Shown: positions 28,610 through 39,050, counted from the first letter of the stretch. The stretch is DNA of 64,000 nucleotides from Gemmatimonadaceae bacterium (GCA_036496605.1 DASXKV010000014.1:1-64000); one strand, 5' to 3'. Numbers and translations are program-made. Notes: generated from the sequence alone by a model not told the origin.

Positions 28610-29637
28610 CCGATGGCCTGCTCGGCCTCGTGTCGGTCGTACGCATGCACGATGTCGCGCACGAGTCGATGGCGGACGACGTCGCTTTCGTCGAAGTAGT
28701 GGAAGCCGATGCCGTCGATGCCAGGCAAGATTCGCTCGACGGACAAAATGCCTGACTCCTCGCGCTTCGGCAGGTCGACCTGCGTCTTGTCGCCGGTGAT
28801 GACCATCTTTGAATTCACGCCCAGTCGCGTGAGCAGCATCTTCATCTGCATCGACGTGGCGTTCTGCGCCTCGTCGACGATCACGAACGCGTCGCCTAAC
28901 GTACGGCCGCGCATGAACGCGAGTGGAGCGACCTCGATCGTTCGCGTCTCGAGGGCGCGCTGAATCCGCTCGAACGGCATCATCTCATCGAGTGCATCGT
29001 AAAGCGGGCGCAGATACGGGTCCACTTTCGCCTGCATGTCGCCAGGCAGAAAGCCGAGACTCTCCCCCGCTTCGACGGCGGGACGCGCGAGCACGATACG
29101 CCGAACGCGTTTCCGAGTCAGCGCGTCGACTGCCGCGGCGACGGCGAGGTAGGTCTTTCCCGTTCCTGCCGGCCCGATGCCAACGACGATGTCGTTCTCT
29201 TGGATCTTTCGCAGATACTCAGCCTGCCCAGGCGTCTTCGCCTGGATAACGCGGCGGATGCCCGGCAGTGCGATGCGCTGGCTGTCGACGCCGACGCCAC
29301 CACCGCCGTTGGTGTACGGACTCTCGTCGCCATAATCGCCATTCTCGCGAGCGTCGCCGCCGGAGCGTCGCCGATCGACTTCGTCGCTGATGCGGAGCAC
29401 GTCGTCTGACGAGAGCTCGACGCGCTGCCGCGCCGACTCGATCATCCGCCGAGCGATGTCCGCAGCGCGGTCCACAAACTCGATGGGACCGGTGATGCTG
29501 AGTGTTTCGCCGCGCAGAGCGACCTTCACCCCACCGATGCGCGACAGTTCGATGAGATTGCCGTCGTTGACTCCCGCGAGCGTGAGCAGGTCGGCGCCTT
29601 CGGTGTTGAGCTTTTGCGTAACGCTGCCATCGCTCAC
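28606..29637 (-). CDS. phoH: PhoH family ATPase
   Basis: A 343-residue PhoH/YbeZ-type protein, with a small nucleic-acid-binding-like N-terminal domain (~1-100) followed by the ATPase. Walker A is GPAGTGKT and the Walker B region [30 protein letters not shown] is the family signature. Members are thought to be RNA helicase-like partners of YbeY in RNA metabolism. GTG start overlapping the aspS stop (GTGA) and ATGA overlap with pgpH. The linker around residue 115 is Gly-rich (GGGGVGVDS). Confidence 0.94.
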   Translation of the reverse strand: MSDGSVTQKLNTEGADLLTLAGVNDGNLIELSRIGGVKVALRGETLSITGPIEFVDRAADIARRMIESARQRVELSSDDVLRISDEVDRRRSGGDARENGDYGDESPYTNGGGGVGVDSQRIALPGIRRVIQAKTPGQAEYLRKIQENDIVVGIGPAGTGKTYLAVAAAVDALTRKRVRRIVLARPAVEAGESLGFLPGDMQAKVDPYLRPLYDALDEMMPFERIQRALETRTIEVAPLAFMRGRTLGDAFVIVDEAQNATSMQMKMLLTRLGVNSKMVITGDKTQVDLPKREESGILSVERILPGIDGIGFHYFDESDVVRHRLVRDIVHAYDRHEAEQAIG

Positions 29638-31424
29638 GGGCTCGACTCCTCCACGCGAATGTGAAGCTCATGCAAATCGTCCGATGGAACTGGCGAGGGT
29701 GCGCCCTCGAAAAGGGCGCGTGCCGCCGTCGTCTTCGGGAAGGCGATCACATCCCGCAGCGACGACGCGCCCGAGAGCTGCATGGCGATGCGATCAAAGC
29801 CAAAGGCAATGCCGCCGTGCGGTGGCGCTCCCGAGCGCAACCCCTCGAGCAAGAAGCCGAAGCGTGCGTTCGCCGTCGCTTCGTCGATGCCGAGCAGGGA
29901 AAAAACTCGCGATTGAAGGGTTGGATCGCTGATTCGAATACTACCTCCACCGAGCTCCGTTCCGTTGAGTACCACGTCGTACGCCTGCGCGCGCACCTGT
30001 TCCGGCGCGCTTTCCAGCTTGTCGATGTCGGCGGCATGCGGCGCCGTGAAAGGATGATGCACCGCCTGCAGACGACCGCTGGCTGGATCTTTCTCGAAGA
30101 GAGGAAAATCCGTCACCCACAGAAAAACTCTCGTGTCTTCCTTCACGAGCGAGAGCCGGCGCGCTACGTCCTGCCGAACGCGATCGAGCGCCGGGCTCGA
30201 GATGTGATTCGGCCCAGCGACGAGCAACGCCAGATCGCCCTCGACGAGGGCGAGTTTGTTCGCTGCACCGTCATGCAGGAACTTCGCCGCGGGTCCCTCG
30301 AGTTGACCATTAGTCCGCTTCAACCTGACGAGACCGCCTGCGCCAGCGCTCTTCGCTCCAGCTTCAATCTCGTCCAGTTGCTTTCTGGACAGGAGGCTTC
30401 CGCCCGGAATCCGGATTCCACGCACGCGCCCGCCCTGCGCGATGGCGGATCGCGCGATCGAGAACTCCGAATCGCCGAAAGCGTCGCTCGCGTCGAAGAT
30501 CTCGAGCTCAAACCGGAGATCGGGTCTATCCGAGCCGAAACGCTCCATCGCGTCTGCGTAGGTCATCCGCTGAAAGGATGGCGGGATGCCGACACCCACT
30601 TCGTTCCATAACGCGCCGATGAGACCTTCAGTGAGCAGGAGGACATCGTCCTGCCGGATGAACGAAGCCTCGATGTCGATCTGAGTAAACTCGGGTTGGC
30701 GGTCAACGCGAAGATCCTCGTCGCGAAAGCACCGCGCGATCTGGAAATAGCGATCAAAACCAGCGACCATGAGTAATTGCTTATACAGCTGCGGCGACTG
30801 CGGCAGCGCATAGAACTCACCCGCGTGCACGCGGCTCGGCACGAGGTAGTCGCGAGCGCCTTCCGGCGTCGGCTTCGTGAGAATCGGTGTCTCGACCTCG
30901 AGAAAGCCTCGCTCACTCAGGAAGCGCCGCGTCGCCTGCATGAGCCGATGGCGGAGAATGATGTTCTCCTGCAATTCCGGTCGTCGCAGATCGAGATAAC
31001 GATGACGGAGACGCAGCTCCTCGGCGGGCAGCGGCTCGCCGCGCACACGCGCAACCGGAATTGCGGGCGGGGCCGCAGGTCCGACAACCGTTAGGCCCTT
31101 CGCGCGAACCTCGACGTCGCCGGTTGGCAGGTCCGCATTCCGCATCTCCGTCGGGCGCGCGACGACCTCGCCCTCGATGAGGACGACGCATTCCGGTCCA
31201 ACGGTCGCAGCCAACTTCACAGTATCCAGGGGCGTGAAGCGAGGGTCAAAAGAGATTTGAACGAGGCCTGTTCGGTCCCTTAAATCGACGAATACCAGCT
31301 CTCCAAGGTCGCGCTTGCGGTGAACCCAGCCGCCGAGTCGCACTTCGGCACCGGCGTCCGCGGCGCGGAGAGCGCCGCAGGTGTGGCTGCGAATTGTGGT
31401 TGCAAGGTTAGGCGATGACGGCAT
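29634..31424 (-). CDS. aspS: Aspartyl-tRNA synthetase (bacterial type)
   Basis: Class II synthetase of 596 residues, the bacterial size. The N-terminal OB-fold anticodon domain begins [23 protein letters not shown]. The catalytic core has class II motif 2 ([16 protein letters not shown]) and motif 3 ([11 protein letters not shown]), with the bacterial GAD insertion between ([10 protein letters not shown] to the VRLKRTNGQ region). Whether it is discriminating or also charges tRNA-Asn cannot be told by eye. It is the first gene of the long coupled minus-strand group; its stop overlaps the phoH start. The promoter must lie in the gap shared with rlmN. Confidence 0.96.
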   Translation of the reverse strand: MPSSPNLATTIRSHTCGALRAADAGAEVRLGGWVHRKRDLGELVFVDLRDRTGLVQISFDPRFTPLDTVKLAATVGPECVVLIEGEVVARPTEMRNADLPTGDVEVRAKGLTVVGPAAPPAIPVARVRGEPLPAEELRLRHRYLDLRRPELQENIILRHRLMQATRRFLSERGFLEVETPILTKPTPEGARDYLVPSRVHAGEFYALPQSPQLYKQLLMVAGFDRYFQIARCFRDEDLRVDRQPEFTQIDIEASFIRQDDVLLLTEGLIGALWNEVGVGIPPSFQRMTYADAMERFGSDRPDLRFELEIFDASDAFGDSEFSIARSAIAQGGRVRGIRIPGGSLLSRKQLDEIEAGAKSAGAGGLVRLKRTNGQLEGPAAKFLHDGAANKLALVEGDLALLVAGPNHISSPALDRVRQDVARRLSLVKEDTRVFLWVTDFPLFEKDPASGRLQAVHHPFTAPHAADIDKLESAPEQVRAQAYDVVLNGTELGGGSIRISDPTLQSRVFSLLGIDEATANARFGFLLEGLRSGAPPHGGIAFGFDRIAMQLSGASSLRDVIAFPKTTAARALFEGAPSPVPSDDLHELHIRVEESSP

Positions 31425-31844
31425 CAGAGGGGATCGGTCCTGGTCCTATTTGCCGCGTCCGGCAGTGGATCGGATTTGACCGGCCCGCGAGGGCTCAACG
31501 CCAAACACGAAGATGAGGCTCGCGGTCGGGCTGCGGCCATGCGGCCGCGGGTCTGGCGGGGATTTCGCGCGTTGGGCGCGCCAGCGGGTCGGATGCGGTG
31601 AGCGCCCACGTTACGTAGTTCCGGGCGCAATCAGAATGAGCCCGAAGGGTATAGCGGCGCATCCGCCAAGCGAGCGCATGCTGCTTCGCTGAAGGGGTCA
31701 TTCGAGATTTGAAGTCTAATTGTGGAGCGAAGTTCATGGTAGAGCGTCGCTTGACCACCGTACCCTCGTCGCCTAGCGTGCACGCGTCGCGCCGAGCACC
31801 CAAGACAGTATGTTTTCAGATGAACGCGTGATCCCAGTCGCCTG
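31425..31844. other. 420-bp divergent gap between aspS and rlmN
   Basis: It holds the promoters of two divergent transcripts. I see a small GC hairpin (GCGGCC-ATGC-GGCCGC, around 31533-31548) and one plausible sigma-70-type promoter for rlmN (annotated separately). Minus-strand open frames of ~70 and ~100 codons are present, but their composition looks non-coding. No tRNA or conserved riboswitch was recognised, and no exact octamer copy occurs here. Confidence 0.45.
31751..31779 (+). promoter_or_regulatory. Candidate sigma-70 promoter for rlmN
   Basis: TTGACC (31751-31756), a 17-base spacer, then TAGCGT (31774-31779), each one or two changes from consensus. A start near 31786 would give a ~58-base leader before the rlmN ATG. 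Confidence 0.35.
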
Positions 31845-32948
31845 ATGACGACCACCAATTTCCCGGCAGCCGAACGCGAAAATCTGCTCGACCTCGTCCC
31901 GACCGAGGCTGAGAAGCGGCTGCTCGCTTTTTGTTCCGAGCGTGGCTTGCCCCCGTATCGGGCGAAGCAGGTGGTCCGCCGACTGTGGCTGAACCCGGCG
32001 GGCGATTTCGACGGGATGACCGAGCTCCCCAAGGTTGCGCGAGAACAGCTGGCGGCCGCGTTCGACCTGCCGCGGCTGAAGATCGCTGCGCGGCAGCGCT
32101 CCACGGACGGCACCGAGAAGTTCCTGTTCCTGCTTCGTGACGGCCAGGCGATCGAGTCGGTCGCCATCCCCGAGAACGATCGACTAACGCTGTGTATCTC
32201 GTCGCAGGCTGGGTGCGCACTGCAGTGCGCCTTCTGCGCAACGGGAGCGATGGGGTTTCAGCGCAACCTGGACGTTTCCGAAATTGCCGGACAGGTGCGC
32301 GAGATGCGCCTGCTCGATCCTCCGCTCGCGGTCACGAACGTCGTATTCATGGGCATGGGTGAGCCGCTCATGAACTGGCGCGCCGTCGATCCAGCGCTGA
32401 CGATCCTGAACGACCCGTTAGGCCTGGGTCTCGGGGCCCGGCACATAACCGTGTCCACGGTCGGCGTGCTCCCAGGCATCGTCGCGTTAGGCGAGCGTCC
32501 CGAGCAATTCCGCCTTGCGATCTCGATTCACGCGCCCAGCGATGCGTTGCGACGCGAGTTGATGCCGGTGAACGTCAAGTACCCGCTGAAGGACGTGATC
32601 CAAGCGGCGAAGCGATTCGACCGGCGCGTAACCTTCGAGTATGTGATGCTCGGCGGTGTCAACGACGCCGTCGAGCATGCCATCGGCCTCGCCGAGCTGG
32701 CCAAGGAGTGCCGGGCGTTCGTCAATCTCATTCCGCTGCACCCCGGTGGGGGTGGTGGTTTCGTCCCGACGCCCGCGCAACGAATCGCGGAATTCGCCCG
32801 GGAGCTGCGACGCCGCGGCGTCGAGGTCGCGGTACGAAAAAGCCGCGGCGTGGATATCGCCGCGGCGTGCGGGCAATTACGGGTAGAACGGTTGGGCCGG
32901 CGGCCGCCACGAAGCCCCGACGAGCACGGTGACGTCCAGGTAGCGTGA
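31845..32948 (+). CDS. rlmN: Dual-specificity RNA methyltransferase RlmN
   Basis: Radical SAM enzyme that methylates C2 of A2503 in 23S rRNA and of A37 in some tRNAs. The 367 residues include the N-terminal RlmN domain (YRAKQVVRRLW), the cluster motif CALQCAFCATG (CX3CX2C), the SAM-binding MGMGEPLMN, and the C-terminal catalytic cysteine in VDIAAACGQL. Two copies of the octamer CGTTAGGC lie in the gene, both read as Leu-Gly through the rare codon TTA. The last ~24 codons overlap the end of the convergent LytR_C gene. Confidence 0.95.
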   Translation: MTTTNFPAAERENLLDLVPTEAEKRLLAFCSERGLPPYRAKQVVRRLWLNPAGDFDGMTELPKVAREQLAAAFDLPRLKIAARQRSTDGTEKFLFLLRDGQAIESVAIPENDRLTLCISSQAGCALQCAFCATGAMGFQRNLDVSEIAGQVREMRLLDPPLAVTNVVFMGMGEPLMNWRAVDPALTILNDPLGLGLGARHITVSTVGVLPGIVALGERPEQFRLAISIHAPSDALRRELMPVNVKYPLKDVIQAAKRFDRRVTFEYVMLGGVNDAVEHAIGLAELAKECRAFVNLIPLHPGGGGGFVPTPAQRIAEFARELRRRGVEVAVRKSRGVDIAAACGQLRVERLGRRPPRSPDEHGDVQVA

Positions 32949-33290
32949 CGAGTCGGGCCGCGATTCGACGCGCACCGTACCTAACGACGTCGCGACGTTG
33001 CGTGCCCAGTCCGGGTGCTGCGAGCGATCGAGCACCAGCGTTGTATCCTGCGTGGCCGACGTCGTGCCCACTTCCACGACATCGAATCCTTGATCGCGCA
33101 GATACAACATCGCGCGCCGCCCCAAGCCGCGTGTCCGTGTCGCGTTGAGTACCTGAACCCTCACGCGAGGCGTACCAGGTCCCGAGCGAGTAACCGAGCG
33201 CGACAAGCTCTTTCGCGCGGGCAGCGCTGCGGCCGTCGCGGCCACGGCAACGAACCCGATTACAGCGACAAAGGTGGTCCTGCGAGTCAT
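32877..33290 (-). CDS. Secreted or anchored LytR_C-domain protein
   Basis: A 137-residue protein with an N-terminal signal or anchor (TTFVAVIGFVAVAATAAAL) followed by a LytR_C domain: VRVQVLNATRTRGLGRRAMLYLRDQGFDV matches the VEVLNGT-x-GLA pattern of that family. The domain occurs at the C-terminus of LCP cell-wall ligases and alone in small secreted proteins; no LCP catalytic domain is present, so cell-envelope binding is the most that can be suggested. ATGA overlap with the upstream HD gene. Its 3' end overlaps rlmN by 72 bases on the opposite strand. Confidence 0.8.
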   Translation of the reverse strand: MTRRTTFVAVIGFVAVAATAAALPARKSLSRSVTRSGPGTPRVRVQVLNATRTRGLGRRAMLYLRDQGFDVVEVGTTSATQDTTLVLDRSQHPDWARNVATSLGTVRVESRPDSSRYLDVTVLVGASWRPPAQPFYP

Positions 33291-33832
33291 CGAATCGAAT
33301 TCCAGAGCTGAACAGTCTCGGGAAAGAGCGTGTGCCCCTCGTTGAGGGCGTACACCAGACGCATTCGCACCACCTGACGAAACACACGGTCAAAATCGTG
33401 GGGGACCTGGGCGGCAAGGAAGGCCCGGTCCTCGCGCGAGAACCTCCTACCAGGTTCGAGAAAATCGCCCATGTAGAGAGCCCGGCCGGTGCGATCCCAC
33501 GCTGGCGAGCCAACCGTGTGATATCGAATGGCGTTGAGGACGTTGAGCCGCCGCTCACCCTCGAGAGCGAGCATTTCCGCTGCGGCCGGCCCGTGCAGCA
33601 TCTCGGATTCGTAGGGAGCGTCGCCAGCCATTCGCCTCAATTCCTCCCGTGGGGCGTCTCGGAGCGCGTCGTGCCATTTGGCCGCGTCGAGCCAGTCCCG
33701 ACGCTCGTTGGCCGAGATACACATGGCCTCCGCCCAGCGCTCGAGGAGCGTTGCGACACGCTGGATGTGAGCGCGACGCTTGTCGCTCACCTGCGCCCAG
33801 GAAGGAAGTTCGACGGCCGACACGAAAGCCAA
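33287..33832 (-). CDS. HD-domain hydrolase, YqeK-like
   Basis: A 181-residue soluble HD-domain protein. Key residues are the early His in RRAHIQRVATLLERWAE, the HD pair in DAAKWHDALRD, the His in EMLHGPAAAEML and the H in IRYHTVGSP. This arrangement, with GDFLEPGR near the C-terminus, resembles YqeK, a symmetrical Ap4A hydrolase. It lies nine bases after folK and overlaps the LytR_C gene by ATGA; in many bacteria yqeK also sits beside a LytR_C/LCP gene, supporting the assignment. Confidence 0.8.
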   Translation of the reverse strand: MAFVSAVELPSWAQVSDKRRAHIQRVATLLERWAEAMCISANERRDWLDAAKWHDALRDAPREELRRMAGDAPYESEMLHGPAAAEMLALEGERRLNVLNAIRYHTVGSPAWDRTGRALYMGDFLEPGRRFSREDRAFLAAQVPHDFDRVFRQVVRMRLVYALNEGHTLFPETVQLWNSIR

Positions 33833-33841
33833 TGTAGGCGA

Positions 33842-34264
33842 TCAGCCGCGGCCAAGCAGGGCACGCAATTCCGCGAGCTCGCGGCGCCAGAAATCCCGCG
33901 AGCCCTCGGCTGGATGTGGCACGATGAGATCGGTCTCGTTCGCCGTTTGCTGGTCGAAGCGAACGATGTCCAGATCGAGCGTACGCGGGCCCCAGTGCAC
34001 CTCGCGCGTCCGCCCCGCTGCATGCTCGATACGTTGCAGCTCGAGAAGCAGCTCCCTCGGCGAGAGGTCAGTTTCCAGCGCGACCATCTGATTGAGATAG
34101 GGTCCCTGCGCCACAGGGCCGAGCGGCGCCGTTTCCTCGACCGCGGAGCTGGCGATGACGCGGGTTCCTGGAATGGCGGCGAGTGCGCGGCGTGCGCTGG
34201 CGAGCCGTTCGTCGCGGTCGCCGAGGTTCGAGCCGAGCGCGACGTATGCGATATCGCGCGACAC
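33842..34264 (-). CDS. folK: 6-hydroxymethyl-dihydropterin pyrophosphokinase
   Basis: Transfers pyrophosphate from ATP to 6-hydroxymethyl-7,8-dihydropterin in folate synthesis. The 140-residue protein has ALGSNLGDR at the N-terminus, ETAPLGPVAQGPYLNQ in the substrate loop, and the signature WGPRTLDLDIVRF. It is ~20 residues shorter than E. coli HPPK at the C-terminus but keeps IVPHPA. GTG start overlapping the folB TAG stop by one base, so folB-folK are coupled. Confidence 0.94.
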   Translation of the reverse strand: MSRDIAYVALGSNLGDRDERLASARRALAAIPGTRVIASSAVEETAPLGPVAQGPYLNQMVALETDLSPRELLLELQRIEHAAGRTREVHWGPRTLDLDIVRFDQQTANETDLIVPHPAEGSRDFWRRELAELRALLGRG

Positions 34265-34701
34265 TATTTTGCTTCTCTCCCAGTGTCCCGGTAACGCCTA
34301 ACGACGACCTCGGCGTAGGCGAGCGGTCCGGGAAGCGCGACATGCGGCTTTCGAATGGCGACTCGTGCCTGACAAATTCGTGAATCTTCGAACGACGCAC
34401 GAATGATCCGGTCAGCCGCGGTCTCGAGATAATCGATCGGCCCAGCGGTGATGATGCGCTCGACCATCTCGTAGAGCCGTCGATAATCGAGAATCCCGCC
34501 GCTCGCGGCGCTCCGGACGGTGAGGTCTATCTCAACTGGCTGCCGGATGGTGTGTTCGTGCTCGAGGATCCCGATGAGCGCATGAAAGCGCATCGCGCGC
34601 AGCGTGATTTCCCGCTCCTCACTGGCGGGCGTGTCACGCGCGGACGCCGCCGCGCGGCGGCGCGCCGGGTCGGTGCGCCGCGGCGTGCTCTCCCCGCTCA
34701 T
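34264..34701 (-). CDS. folB: Dihydroneopterin aldolase
   Basis: Converts dihydroneopterin to 6-hydroxymethyl-dihydropterin and glycolaldehyde. After an unusual ~30-residue Arg/Ser-rich N-terminus, the core begins [20 protein letters not shown], with the catalytic Glu in the GILEHE region and Lys in [25 protein letters not shown] is typical. If translation begins later, the basic extension disappears, but the ATG used makes an ATGA overlap with the upstream chemoreceptor gene, so I keep it. It directly precedes folK. Confidence 0.93.
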   Translation of the reverse strand: MSGESTPRRTDPARRRAAASARDTPASEEREITLRAMRFHALIGILEHEHTIRQPVEIDLTVRSAASGGILDYRRLYEMVERIITAGPIDYLETAADRIIRASFEDSRICQARVAIRKPHVALPGPLAYAEVVVRRYRDTGREAK

Positions 34702-36779
34702 GCGACGCTTGTGATGCGGTGCGTCAGATCGCTGAGATAGACAGCGACGCTGCGCAACTCGTGCGCCGCGCCTTCCAGCTCGCGCAGCGCCGCCGCCTGA
34801 TCTTTCGCCGACGATGTCACGTCCTCGGCGCCCGCGCGATTGCGGCGCGAGATTTCGGCGACGCGCATGACGCGGTCGCGAAGCCGCGAAAACTCGAGCT
34901 CCTGGTCGCGCGAGGTCACGGCGATCCGCTGGGCACCCTGCGCGGCCGCCGCTGTTGCCTCGACGATCTGGTCGAGCGCTTGTCGCGCTTCCTCGGAGAG
35001 CGTTTCGACGTCGCTGACGATCGACTGTCCTCGCTGCATCTGCGACGCGACGCGGCGCATCTGCTCCTCGAAACCGAGGACGATGTCACCCGCTTCGTCG
35101 GAGGCGCGCGCGCTCTGCTCTGCAAGCTTGCGAACCTCGTCCGCGACGACGGCGAATCCCTGCCCGTGCTCGCCCGCGCGGGCGGCTTCGATTGCGGCGT
35201 TGAGGGCGAGGAGGTTCGTTTGATCCGCGAGCTCACGGATGACCGTGATGAACTCGGTGATCCGTTTCGTCGTCCGCACGAGCTGGTCGATCTGCGAAGT
35301 ACTCTCGGCGACGAACCCTTTCGCGCTCACGAGACGCTCGATGGCCGTGCCAATCGTCAGGCGATGCTCGGACGCAATCTCGGTTGCCTTCTGGCTCGCG
35401 TTCGCCGCTGTGCTGCCATGCTGGACGACCTGCGCCGTCGCCTCGTGTAATGAGTGCGTGGCCTCCAGACTGCGTCCCAGCTGATCGCTCTCCTCAGTGA
35501 TGCCGCGCGAGATGTCGCCAATGGTCTTCGCGACCGATTCGCCGCCACCGCGCAGCGCCTGTGCCGATTCATTGAGCGTCTCGAGCTGGGAGCTCACGCG
35601 CCGCATCGCCTCGAGCAGCGGCGTTTTCAGCTCGTCGATGTGCAACGTCGTCGCGAGCTGGTTCGCGAATCGCCGGATCATCGCCACATCTTTGACGGTG
35701 TACGCCGCGCGTTTGTGATGCTCGAGCTCGAGCAGCCCGACGTTGCGATCGCCGAACCGCATCGGTAGTACGACAATGCTCATCACCTCACGGGGACGCG
35801 ATTCGAGCCGTTGGTCCTGAGTCGCGTCGGTTACGATCACCGCTTGCCCCGTCTCGAGCGCCAGCCGGCGAAGACGCGTGCCGAGCACGGGCTGCGGCTG
35901 CGTCGTCCCAAGAAAGCCGAGCCCCGAGCTCCACGCGAGCTGCGGGCCACCGGCGTTCAGGCGAAACACACGGAACTCGCGCCAATCAACGAGGCGATGG
36001 GCGAGCGCCTCGATGCGCAAGAAGGCATCGGCCAGGCTCATGTCGGACGATACGACCTGTTCCATCGCCAGGATCTTATTGAGCTCTTCCGCCGAAACCG
36101 CTTCCTCGAAGATGCGCTTTACGAGCACACCGACGACGACGAGCGTCGCGCCGACGAACACCCAACCGACAGGTCCGATCGAGCTGATCGTCGCCAAGAC
36201 CACGGCGACTGCGATCAGCCCCGCGCCGAAGCCGATGACTTCGTAGCGGAGAATGAGCGACTTCTCTTCCTCCAGCAGTTTATCGCGCCAGAGAAGGCTG
36301 AAGTAGAGCAGCGCGCGGCTGAGGATGAAGTACGAGAGCGCGAACAGCGTCAACGCCGGCAGCCCGTCCGTTGTCATTCCCGCACTGCGCACTGCGCCGG
36401 TCACGATCGATGCCCAAGCGAAGAATCCGTAGGCGCTGATAAGTGCAAGCACCTCGCGTCCGGCGTTGATCCAGCTTGGTTCGGTGCTCTTTCGCAGGAT
36501 GAGCAGATCCGTAACGAGCACTCCAGCGTACATCCCCAGGGCCGTGCTGGCCGCGCCGTTGATGATGGCACCGGCGATCGCGGGGAACGCCAGGAAATTC
36601 AGCGCGCCGTACTTCGTCAACGGAACCTGATAGGTGCGCAGCAGGATCGTCGCCGAGAAGACGAGAATCGTTCCGATCCAGGCGTCCGTCCACCGGTGAT
36701 CATACATCATCGCGGCGGCCAGGAGCGCCATCCCGATGACGCCTAACCCGCGCGAGAAGCTCGAGAGAAAGAGTTTCAT
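34698..36779 (-). CDS. Methyl-accepting chemotaxis-type protein with multi-pass membrane and GAF domains
   Basis: A 693-residue receptor. The N-terminal ~215 residues form six to eight membrane helices with no large periplasmic domain. A GAF domain follows (~240-390; [19 protein letters not shown] to [15 protein letters not shown]), then a chemoreceptor signalling domain with the hairpin tip [41 protein letters not shown]. No HAMP domain is visible. It therefore probably senses inside the membrane or cytoplasm. No che genes lie in the window; it sits between trpA and folB with ATGA overlaps on both sides. Confidence 0.9.
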   Translation of the reverse strand: MKLFLSSFSRGLGVIGMALLAAAMMYDHRWTDAWIGTILVFSATILLRTYQVPLTKYGALNFLAFPAIAGAIINGAASTALGMYAGVLVTDLLILRKSTEPSWINAGREVLALISAYGFFAWASIVTGAVRSAGMTTDGLPALTLFALSYFILSRALLYFSLLWRDKLLEEEKSLILRYEVIGFGAGLIAVAVVLATISSIGPVGWVFVGATLVVVGVLVKRIFEEAVSAEELNKILAMEQVVSSDMSLADAFLRIEALAHRLVDWREFRVFRLNAGGPQLAWSSGLGFLGTTQPQPVLGTRLRRLALETGQAVIVTDATQDQRLESRPREVMSIVVLPMRFGDRNVGLLELEHHKRAAYTVKDVAMIRRFANQLATTLHIDELKTPLLEAMRRVSSQLETLNESAQALRGGGESVAKTIGDISRGITEESDQLGRSLEATHSLHEATAQVVQHGSTAANASQKATEIASEHRLTIGTAIERLVSAKGFVAESTSQIDQLVRTTKRITEFITVIRELADQTNLLALNAAIEAARAGEHGQGFAVVADEVRKLAEQSARASDEAGDIVLGFEEQMRRVASQMQRGQSIVSDVETLSEEARQALDQIVEATAAAAQGAQRIAVTSRDQELEFSRLRDRVMRVAEISRRNRAGAEDVTSSAKDQAAALRELEGAAHELRSVAVYLSDLTHRITSVA

Positions 36780-37573
36780 GGCGACACCGCGTCAATGGCC
36801 GCGCGCAACGACGACGCCAGGCTCACCGCACTCGAGATACTCTCGTCGGCGGCACGCACGATCGCGCTCCCAACGACGACACCGTCGGCGAGCGTCGCCA
36901 CCGCGCGCGCCTGCTCCGGCCGAGACACGCCGAACCCGACACAAATCGGCAGCTCAATCGCTTGGCGCACGCGCCTAACGGTTTCCGGCAGCTCGGTCGG
37001 CAACTGATCCCGAACACCGGTTACACCGAGGCGGCTGATCAGATATACGAAACCGCTGCCGTGCTGTGCGATCTCGATCATCCGTTGCGGCGGCGTCGTC
37101 GGTGCGACGAGCCGAATGAACGCCAGCGGGCCCTCGCCGAGCCACTGCTCGCGCTCGGGATCGGCGCCGACTGGCAGATCGACGACGAGCACACCGTGCA
37201 GGCCCGCTCCCGCAGCGCGGGTCAACGCGTCGCGACCCGCCGCAAGCAGTGGGTTCAAATAGGTGAACAGGATCACGGGGATGCCGAGCCGTGCGCGCGA
37301 GACGATCTCGAGCACGCCGTCGAAGTGCATGCCGTTCGCGAGCGCCTTCTGCGAGCTGGCCTGAATGATCGGCCCATCAGCCATTGGATCGGAGAACGGA
37401 ACTCCGATCTCGATGACGTCCGCGCCGGCACCTTCGAGGCCTCTGAGCAGCTCCATCGTCGCCGCCGGCGATGGGTGCCCCGCCGTGATATACGGTACGA
37501 GCGCGCGTCGGCCGGACGCGCGCAGCTGCGCGAAGCGCTCAGCGACGCGCTCAGATGAAGTAGTCGCCGACAC
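36776..37573 (-). CDS. trpA: Tryptophan synthase alpha chain
   Basis: Cleaves indole-3-glycerol phosphate to indole. TIM-barrel motifs are PYITAGHPS, catalytic Glu in [16 protein letters not shown], catalytic Asp in VLVVDLPV, and [12 protein letters not shown]. The start is a GTG ([14 protein letters not shown]) giving 265 residues, the family length; the frame is open upstream but that extension is not homologous. This start lies 23 bases inside the preceding HD-GYP gene. Its stop overlaps the chemoreceptor start (ATGA). It is separated from trpB by two unrelated genes. Confidence 0.95.
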   Translation of the reverse strand: MSATTSSERVAERFAQLRASGRRALVPYITAGHPSPAATMELLRGLEGAGADVIEIGVPFSDPMADGPIIQASSQKALANGMHFDGVLEIVSRARLGIPVILFTYLNPLLAAGRDALTRAAGAGLHGVLVVDLPVGADPEREQWLGEGPLAFIRLVAPTTPPQRMIEIAQHGSGFVYLISRLGVTGVRDQLPTELPETVRRVRQAIELPICVGFGVSRPEQARAVATLADGVVVGSAIVRAADESISSAVSLASSLRAAIDAVSP

Positions 37574-39050
37574 GAATGCCGTACCGATCGGGTTGGTCCG
37601 TCTTGATGATGGTTCGTTTGAACGCGCCGTCCTGCCCGCGATCGGCGAGATCGACGAGATAGCCCGGGAACAAGATATTCCCCCTCGCGTCGCTGACGAT
37701 TCGCACGATCGGTCGCGACAGCATCTCCGCGATGGGGTTCCCCGCATGCACCAACCCCAGCTCGAACGTATCGAGCACCACCGTGGTGCCGACTGGGAAG
37801 ATACCCGTGAGATTCACGAAGGCTTTCACGAGCACCGGGTCCATGCCGCGCCGCGGATTGTCGCGCATTTCCTTCATGACGTCGGCCGGATTGAGCGGCG
37901 TCGTCTGATACGAGCGTCGCGACGTCGCCGCGTCGAATCCGTCGGCCACCGCCACGATCTTGCTGAACACGCTCATCTGTCGCGGCCGCACCGCTCGCGG
38001 ATAGCCGGTGAGGTCGATCTTCATGTGATGCTCGTGAGCGACAACCATCGCGCGATAGTGCAGATCCTGTGTTCCGCGCAGTTGAAAGAGAGAAAGGACA
38101 CCCATCCACGGATGCGCCGCGATCATCTTCCATTCTTCGTCCGTGAGGCCATCGGCCTTGTTGAGCACGTCGGATGGCACGCGCGACTTGCCGATATCGT
38201 GGAAGAGCGCGGCCATGCCGAGATCATAAAGCTGTAATTTCGTTAGGCCGAGTCGCTTGCCGATGGCGACGGAGAAGATGCAGACGTTGACGCTGTGCGT
38301 GAACGTGTATTCGTCGTAATCGCGAATCGCGGTGAGGCCGACGAGCGACGTCTCCTCGTTGAGGATCTGATCGACGATGCCCTGCACAACGCGTTTGATC
38401 TTCTTGATGTTCGGACTCTTCCCGAACCGCACTGCCGTCATGAGATCTTTCGTCACTGCGACCGACTGCGCGTACGTCCGCTTGGCGCGCTCCTTCGACT
38501 TCTCCTTATCGTCGTTGTCCGACTCGGCAGGTCGCGCGAGCGTGAATGTCCGCACACCGGCGTCCTCGAGCTTCGCGAGGAGCACATCGAAGCGCTGCTC
38601 GGGCTCTTCGTTGCCGGGAGCGGATTGCAGTAGCGAAAGGAACACCAGCCAGTCGCGCGCCGTCACCGACGGATCGATATGCTGCGCGCCGAGTCCTGCT
38701 CGCCGGTAGAGGGACAGGAGGTGACTGAAGCTGGCGTAGTTGTCGAGGTCGAGCCGAAGCCGCGTCGCGTTGACGAAGATGAATTCGCCCGACGTTCTGA
38801 TCTCGAGCTCCGACTCAGCGGCGATCATCTCGCGGCTCAGCGTCGTTAGCTCGTCGAGTGCGCGCTGCACGGCCGCGTTCTCCACCGGATAGAGCTTGAT
38901 CGCGCGCAACGCCGCGTGATACGCGTAGACGAGGCTCCGGCCGGCGCGTCGAGTGTACGAATCCCCCGAGTTGGGATCGGGGCTCGAGCCGCCAGCGGCC
39001 GCCGTCAGGGGAGACGCGGGCGCCGCGGCGAAGGACCGCGACGCGGTCAC
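37551..39050 (-). CDS. HD-GYP domain protein with degenerate motif
   Basis: A 499-residue soluble protein from a GTG start that overlaps the HEAT gene stop (GTGA). The first ~230 residues hold a long helical region also seen in the HEAT neighbour (KLYPVENAAVQRALDELTTL). The HD-GYP domain follows: HD in ALFHDIGKSRVP and, at the diagnostic loop, AHEHHMKIDLTGYP in place of HHExxDGxGYP. The metal His and Asp residues and GYP remain, but the HHE glutamate is replaced by Met. Activity on c-di-GMP is therefore uncertain. It sits between trpB and trpA. Confidence 0.85.
   Translation of the reverse strand: MTASRSFAAAPASPLTAAAGGSSPDPNSGDSYTRRAGRSLVYAYHAALRAIKLYPVENAAVQRALDELTTLSREMIAAESELEIRTSGEFIFVNATRLRLDLDNYASFSHLLSLYRRAGLGAQHIDPSVTARDWLVFLSLLQSAPGNEEPEQRFDVLLAKLEDAGVRTFTLARPAESDNDDKEKSKERAKRTYAQSVAVTKDLMTAVRFGKSPNIKKIKRVVQGIVDQILNEETSLVGLTAIRDYDEYTFTHSVNVCIFSVAIGKRLGLTKLQLYDLGMAALFHDIGKSRVPSDVLNKADGLTDEEWKMIAAHPWMGVLSLFQLRGTQDLHYRAMVVAHEHHMKIDLTGYPRAVRPRQMSVFSKIVAVADGFDAATSRRSYQTTPLNPADVMKEMRDNPRRGMDPVLVKAFVNLTGIFPVGTTVVLDTFELGLVHAGNPIAEMLSRPIVRIVSDARGNILFPGYLVDLADRGQDGAFKRTIIKTDQPDRYGIRVGDYFI

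Noticed and set aside
31495-31803. 102-codon minus-strand frame between aspS and rlmN
   Set aside because: Unusual amino-acid make-up, overlaps the likely rlmN promoter, and no start signal; treated as non-coding.
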